A stretch of DNA of 64,000 nt from Siphonodentalium dalli (lineage: Eukaryota; Mollusca; Scaphopoda; Gadilida; Siphonodentaliidae): positions 7,093,784 to 7,157,783 of the forward strand of contig CP136066.1 of NCBI GenBank assembly GCA_032622095.1, written 5' to 3'. Below the pieces are notes generated by a model. The model saw only the letters and a list, made by a program, of their open reading frames with translations. It was not told the DNA's origin and did no database searches. Below, in pieces: positions 59,160 to 64,000 of the stretch (its first letter is position 1; every line of letters begins with the position of its first letter). The position numbers and the translations under genes are program-made.

Positions 59160-59332
59160 TGCCGACGAGCGTAACACTTTTGTTGGCATTGTGGAGAGAA
59201 GAATCAAAATATTAAAGAACAAAGAAACCGGCACCATTCACCAGCGCCGGAAAAATGATGCATGGAAAGAAATTTCTTTGGAAATAGCAGGGAAATATCC
59301 AAACAGAACCAAAACACAAACAAAATTCTTCT
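59160..59332 (+). pseudogene. Myb/SANT-like DNA-binding domain fragment
   Basis: The plus-strand frame reads ADERNTFVGIVERRIKILKN, then KETGTIHQRRKNDAWKEISL and EIAGKYPNRTKTQTKFF before TGA. This matches the Myb/SANT-like domain often found next to Harbinger-type transposases and in related host proteins: a helix with I/V/L spacing, the KxxAW core and a RT-x-Q-x-K segment. A Trp or similar residue is usual where the TGA falls. Only one domain is present, cut off right after a C-run. It is probably a relic of a Harbinger-like transposon or of a duplicated gene. Confidence 0.55.
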
Positions 59333-59334
59333 GA

Positions 59335-59894
59335 GACGTTATCTTCTTGGCTCTTCATTTTCACACTGTGCTAATTAAAAAACCTCATTAATATAATTGA
59401 ACTCATTCTGCAGATATATAAACGCAAGCATGAGTCTCCACACAATTATACCCAAAAATTATACCGCGAAACATGCCGATTGTGGCCGGTGAGTGTTCAT
59501 AAATTAGTCGTAAGACGGCGTCAATTGACAGCTGACAAATCTGATAGATTGGATCAATCACACCATCGACAGCGTGTGTCGTTTGCGCTAAAGCAAAGAC
59601 ACCTTTGCGTTCAGCCGCTACCATATAAACTACCTGGTTTATAAAATAGTCTAGCTTGGTGAATAGCACCCCTGGTATTTAATATTTATGATCGGACTTC
59701 ACGCTGTGTTGCATTACACTAGAATGGGTCTTACTGCTGATCGGAAAGTTTCAATGTCAAAATTTGTGAAGGTTGTTTCAATTAGCCGACAATCTTATTG
59801 GCAGCTCTACTGCATAATTTATTTGTACATCAAATTTCAGTTTTTCATCAATAAATACGCCAAGATCACGTTCGGAAGTATACTTGCGAGTATT
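59335..59894. other. Unassigned DNA
   Basis: A minus-strand frame at 59403-59669 (88 codons, with HAVDGVIDPIYQICQLSIDA) has regular hydrophobic spacing, but I recognise no family. Nothing else seen. Confidence 0.4.
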
Positions 59895-59990
59895 GTATAT
59901 ATGGGTTTAACATTGTAATACGGGAGTTAAGGGAGAGGGTGAGAGATGTGAGTGAGAGAGAGAGGGGTTTGACACAACATAGAAACAAAA
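59895..59990 (+). repeat. Dispersed repeat with GA-rich tract
   Basis: Second copy of the segment at 47640-47752, with AACATTGTAATACGGGAGTT, GAGAGAGAGAGGGG and TTTGACACAACA. Confidence 0.75.
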
Positions 59991-59996
59991 CAGCAT

Positions 59997-60055
59997 CCAT
60001 ATCTGTGTTATAAAAAAAAACATCATATGTGATGGGTTTTTTATAACAGATATGG
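59997..60055. repeat. Short palindrome
   Basis: Arms CCATATCTGTGTTATAAAAA and the reverse complement meet at CATCATATGTGATG. A TA-centred foldback of 59 bp. Confidence 0.8.
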
Positions 60056-60645
60056 AAGTACAGAAAATTTAGTTGAATATATTTAGGCTTACCAAGTGGC
60101 ACTCCTGCTGATGTGAAAGAAACCAATGATTCAACCTGAAAAAGTAAATCATTGTAAACAGGTAGCTTAATTTTGATGCGACGATATACATGTATACATG
60201 CAAGTATCGACACATGTGGTTACATTATGTGTATATATATATATATATATACACGCGTGCACGGTGGTATCTATATAAATGTCATACACGCATGGTATCT
60301 TGCTATATTCTGTTTTCAAAACACTTACATGAAATAATTTTAACTCATTTCCTCAGTCGACAGCGAAATCTGAAATGCACCATCTTACAGTCCGTATTAC
60401 ATGAAACCGATACACTCGTGCGACACAGCACATGCGTAGAGGCGAAGGCTATGAATATTATTAATGTATTCCCGACATCTCGCGCGGCAATTGCGAAATT
60501 CAATGTCTTTTAAAGTCACATCGCGGTTTGCGCTTCAAAACACACATACTATTATTCGCTTTTGAATTTTTACGGTATCGAAATGGGTCGATAAATATCT
60601 GTTTGAACTACCTTTCTATACGAGCATTCTATAACCCCAAAAAGA
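60056..60645. other. Unassigned DNA
   Basis: A (TA)n microsatellite lies at 60230-60250. The 107-codon plus-strand frame at 60190-60513 crosses it and is not credible as a gene. Confidence 0.45.
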
Positions 60646-60648
60646 CGC

Positions 60649-60970
60649 ATAGCGGGCTAGCATAACTAAATTCACCCTCTAGGGACCTCATTCTGCTTAG
60701 GCCTCTTCTTCTCTAGAAGTTTTCTTTATTATCAAATTTCTATAGAAATTTCTTCACATATATTCTATTTCTTTTTTAGTTTAGTTTTTCTATATCCCCA
60801 AATTGGCAGGCGACACATTGCACAATCGAGGTTCCCAATGGGTGTACATCACAAATATTCACCATTTGGGAACCTCAATCTGAGTCTATGTCTTCCATAG
60901 CAGATGAGGCCAATTCAGAATGAGGTCCACAGAGGGTGAATTAAGTGATGTTAATATAGCCCGCTATATA
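60649..60970. mobile_element. Inverted-repeat element, ends TAGCGGGCTA
   Basis: The left arm TAGCGGGCTAGCATAACTAA and TTCACCCTCTAGGGACCTCA is matched in reverse by TGAGGTCCACAGAGGGTGAA and TATAGCCCGCTA near 60918-60970. A further direct piece (AACTAAATTCACCCTTTGGG) follows at 60985-61010. No coding capacity. Confidence 0.65.
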
Positions 60971-61072
60971 TGCTGGATAGCGTAACTAAATTCACCCTTT
61001 GGGGACCTCATTATGCAAATGACAGGCACACTAATCTCAGACTTAAACACTCCACCATTCTGACACTCTTAA

Positions 61073-61232
61073 CACTTTACCCAACAAAACGGCCCTGTAC
61101 CAATGCATTCTCTTATATATAAGAGAATGCATTGGCTTAACACATGATAAAATTTTTTTAGGCCAATGCATTCTCTTATATATGCGAGGCGACCTATGGT
61201 CGACTCGCATATATAAGAGAATGCATTAGCAC
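61073..61232. mobile_element. Palindromic MITE of the ATGCATTCTCTTATATATGC family, double
   Basis: Starts CACTTTACCCAACAAAACGG after TTAA and contains two hairpins: TGCATTCTCTTATATATAAG to GAATGCATTGG at 61110-61136, then ATTCTCTTATATATGCGAGG to its inverse at 61165-61228. The right terminal sequence found in 63104-63502 is missing. Confidence 0.7.
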
Positions 61233-61685
61233 AGGGCATAACTGTAACATAAACCAGCTATATACATTGAAGAAAAAAGTTAGTCAATATATAACTAACT
61301 TGTTTTAGTCAACTGTTTGTCCATAGGATGACTAACTTAGCTTAGTAATAATGACTGAGGCCGAAAATTAGTCAGAATAACTAGGGTGATATTAGTCATA
61401 GACTACAATTGTAATTTGTTGGAAATTGTGTGCAAATAGTTTCGATAATCAACCGGACGATATATTATCCAGAATCAGGGACCGATTTGAAAGCAGGACA
61501 AACTTTCAATCAAGTCTCTAAAACACAGATTTTAGTACTGGTCTATTGAGAGGTATAACAATAATGTGTGGTATATAGGGCTGTTTAATTAGTTCATTTG
61601 TACGAGATGTTTGTGGTGTCGTGGAATAAGAACATTTTGTTCTAATAGAGCAGCCTTCGATGTGGAGAGAAGTTATATATACGTG
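61233..61685. other. Unassigned DNA
   Basis: Words TTAGTCAATATATAACTAAC and TAGTTAGTC-like repeats at 61275-61400; no gene. Confidence 0.45.
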
Positions 61686-62732
61686 CAGGGGCGGCGGAAG
61701 CTACAAAAAAGTGGGGGGGGGGAGGGGCACCATTTAAAAAAATATATACTACATGTATGAATTGAAAACTGTTCCAATGTACGTCAGCGCAAAGATTGCT
61801 TAGTATGTTAATCGTGGCTACCATTAAATTGTAGCCACGAATAACATACTAAAATATGAAGGTAGAAAATAAGAAAGAGTTTAAATGATGCTACTCTGCT
61901 ACTCACTTATTTGTGCAGCCAATGTGTGAAAGCTGAAGATGACCGATGACTTTGATACAGCTTCTAAAACCTGCATCCTTTGTCATAAATGTTCTGATGA
62001 AATTAGTATACACTATACTGTTACTGTATAATCCAATTCACTCCACATACGACAACCGTTGATATCGAAGAAACAATAATCGCAAGTAACTTTGAATATT
62101 TAATAACACTATAATATATATGTACACAGTAAACTTCGTGTTGAAAATAATTATTCTAACTCTTATTATTTCTCGGTAATAACGAATTAGCTGAGTGGAT
62201 AAAAATCATAGTCAAATTATTCCAATGAATACTCAGCATCAACTGATATTGTATATAGCAAGTGATCTCATATCAGGAGTTTGACCACCTTGGCATGAAA
62301 TTGTATACCAGCCAAGCCACAGGTTTGCACTTTTATTGAAGACACTCAAATTTAAACCTTTGATTGGTATGATGAATGTGATTTTAATTAGACAAGTTGC
62401 TGCCTCCAAGACATGGCTATGATGGTGCCCCAAGAAGACCTGAGCTCTACAAAGAACTCAAAGTATGTAGTTAAATTCCCAGAGGACATGTGCAATTACC
62501 CAGACACTGTGTCAATACTGACCAAGGGATTAACTATCTATCTTGCTAGCCATAGCCATAGTGGCATGACTGCTAAGTTTAAACACATTTGTCTACTAAT
62601 GGAATGTTTTCTTGGGATTAAAAAATTATGTTCTCCAATGTATTTAGTATTGGAAGATTATGTACCCATAATTGGGGGGAAAAGTGGGGGGGGGCACGTG
62701 CCCCCTGTGTCCCCCGGCTCCGCCGCCCCATG
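61686..62732. mobile_element. Probable hAT-like element (about 1.05 kb)
   Basis: Left end CAGGGGCGGCGGAAGC, right end GGCTCCGCCGCCCCATG (its near-complement). Flanks are TATACGTG on the left and TAATACGTG on the right, an 8-bp duplication with one extra base. The interior has a palindrome at 61801-61850 (TAGTATGTTAATCGTGGCTA) and an open frame (62413-62793) that runs out through the right end; no transposase motif recognised. Confidence 0.6.
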
Positions 62733-62741
62733 TAATACGTG

Positions 62742-63099
62742 CCATTATATCCTCCCATCATATTTGTTCAATTATAGGTCCAATATAATTTAGCAATTAA
62801 TATCAATTCTTAATTCAAGGCAGTGTTGCAATGAGAGTTATTCTTGATATATCTTGGTCAATATGACTTAGTCAAATTGACTCGCTGAAAGGTGTGGGTT
62901 AGTCAAAGTGACCCCAAATGGTTGTGACTCACCCTATAAGTTATAGTCATATTGACCCGAATTTGTTCTTAGTGTATATATTAAGCGTTTATGTGACAGC
63001 TTTCGATAACAATGCATGTTGCAATCAACATATTTGGTTTGCTTCTCCGGGGAGGTAATAACAATACCCTATAGCTCAATGTAAATGTTTCTCTGCCCA
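62742..63099. other. Unassigned DNA
   Basis: TAGTCAAATTGAC and TAGTCAAAGTGACC words recur at 62870-62955. No gene seen. Confidence 0.45.
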
Positions 63100-63103
63100 T
63101 TAA

Positions 63104-63502
63104 CCCTTTACCCAACGAAACGCCCAGAAAAATAGCCCAAAATGAAGCTGCAACAGCCTAAATTATCTTGGGTCTGTCTCAATAGAACCATACAAATATG
63201 GATATCATTGGAACCGGCTCATTGACCACATTGTGATAGATACAGTTATGCCCTGTGCCAAGCCTAAACAAATTCATTTTTTAGCACTTTTTACCATTTT
63301 TACTTACATTCTTTAACAATTTTATAATTTGTTCTTACATTTTTTAACAATTTTTATAATATTTTTCTACATTCTTGGATAATTTTATCATTTTTAATAT
63401 GTGTTAATACAATGCATTCTCTTATATGTGCGAGGCGACCTATGGTCGACTCGCATATATAAGAGAATGCATTGGCACAAGGCCGTTTTGTTGGGTAAAG
63501 GG
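63104..63502. mobile_element. Inverted-repeat element with TTAA flanks
   Basis: Ends CCCTTTACCCAACGAAACG and the inverse CGTTTTGTTGGGTAAAGGG, with TTAA at 63100-63103 and 63503-63506. It carries the hairpin of the ATGCATTCTCTTATATGTGC family at 63412-63478. The outside word AGAGTGTCAGAATG at 63507 also occurs outside the related copy at 61055-61070, so the true end could lie farther out. Confidence 0.6.
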
Positions 63503-63506
63503 TTAA

Positions 63507-63902
63507 GAGTGTCAGAATGACATCCCCAAGAAATGCCAAGTTTACCTCTGAAGTGATCGGTTGTCATCCCGGGGAGGCAATATCTTAGCGCTCAATGAAT
63601 GTTACTATGCCACTTTTGGGGGTAAATTTGCCATCCATAGTGGTCTTCCGAAAAGTGCAAGGTTGGCTCCCCAGGGAGATAAAATATTAACGGGCTTATT
63701 GTAAACTTAAATAACATATCTCAGATCCGTAATAATACGGCTATATCCGTACTCCTACAGACATTTAACATGGTCGCGATCTCGTAGATTTGTGTGAATG
63801 CATGGTTCCGTATATATATTATCAATTGTATAAGTGAAACCATGGGAATAACTAATATAAGACAAAGTTATTATACAATGTTGTGTACTGTGTGTTTTTT
63901 TC
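63507..63902. other. Unassigned DNA
   Basis: No gene recognised. Words around GGGAGGCAATATC repeat weakly near 63045 and 63575. Confidence 0.45.
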
Positions 63903-64000
63903 TTGTACGAGTCCAGGTTGTGGTGAAAAGTCATATTGGACGAGGCACGCAGTGTCGTCGAGTCCAATATGTCTTTTCACCACAACCTGGACGAGTACAA
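63903..64000. repeat. Palindrome at the window end
   Basis: Arms of 39 bp: TTGTACGAGTCCAGGTTGTG on the left; CACAACCTGGACGAGTACAA closes the window. Three mismatches and a loop of about 20 bp (GAGGCACGCAGTGTCGTCGA). Probably a foldback element whose outer limit may lie beyond the window. Confidence 0.85.

Noticed and set aside
63104-63502. Confident piggyBac-type assignment from TTAA flanks
   Set aside because: A shared word outside TTAA in a related copy shows that the true element end may lie farther out, so the family was left open.

Overview
This is eukaryotic, repeat-rich nuclear DNA: introns with GT/AG borders, a poly(A)-tailed LINE with target-site duplications, a tRNA-headed SINE, several families of short DNA transposons and many tandem repeats. 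The frequent ACATGTACATGTA-type motifs, the SINE with a conserved central domain and the Tx1/L1-like LINE suggest a marine invertebrate (mollusc most likely; other lophotrochozoans or invertebrate deuterostomes are not excluded). No bacterial operons, rRNA genes or CRISPR arrays were seen.

The one clear host gene lies on the minus strand at 27288-32095. It is the C-terminal half of what looks like PCF11, a pre-mRNA 3'-end cleavage and transcription termination factor. Four coding blocks join in phase: a long exon with an RDPR-rich segment and about a dozen short G-P-P/D-G repeats, a Met/Gln-rich exon, a 20-base microexon and a 152-base exon with an LFxKLxxxGII-type motif. The N-terminal CID and the C-terminal zinc fingers were not found, so the gene probably runs out of the window or across long introns. 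Oddities are two apparent frameshifts in the long exon and an AT instead of GT at one donor site.

Layout: 1-9440 is mostly tandem and dispersed repeats (a ~345-bp repeat, a GATACC array in opposing orientations, a ~162-bp satellite at 3560-5955, an inverted-repeat element at 7102-7482). 9444-11040 and 19200-20790 hold a ~180-bp satellite. 10171-14226 and 14227-18310 are a recent tandem duplication of a ~4.06-kb unit; a third, older, inverted copy lies in pieces between 48456 and 59150. 20800-27280 is repeats and unassigned DNA. 27288-32095 is PCF11. 32770-48450 is a mosaic of DNA transposons (hAT with 8-bp duplications, a CAGGGG family with 7-bp duplications, TTAA-flanked foldbacks, a mariner-like palindrome), one SINE and unassigned DNA. 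48690-56103 is a full-length, inactivated Tx1/L1-like LINE with ORF1 and ORF2 on the minus strand and a 15-bp target-site duplication; it landed inside the third copy of the 4-kb unit. 57258-64000 is again short transposons, a Myb/SANT-like fragment and palindromes.

The genes do not form a shared pathway. The coherent story is layered transposition: the 4-kb unit spread first, it was then interrupted by a CAGGGG element and the LINE, and a late tandem duplication made two nearly identical copies. No convincing undescribed biological system was found. The best leads are the 7-bp-duplication transposon family sharing sequence with a satellite, the duplicated unit with a preserved 76-codon frame, and the unusual splice features of PCF11.
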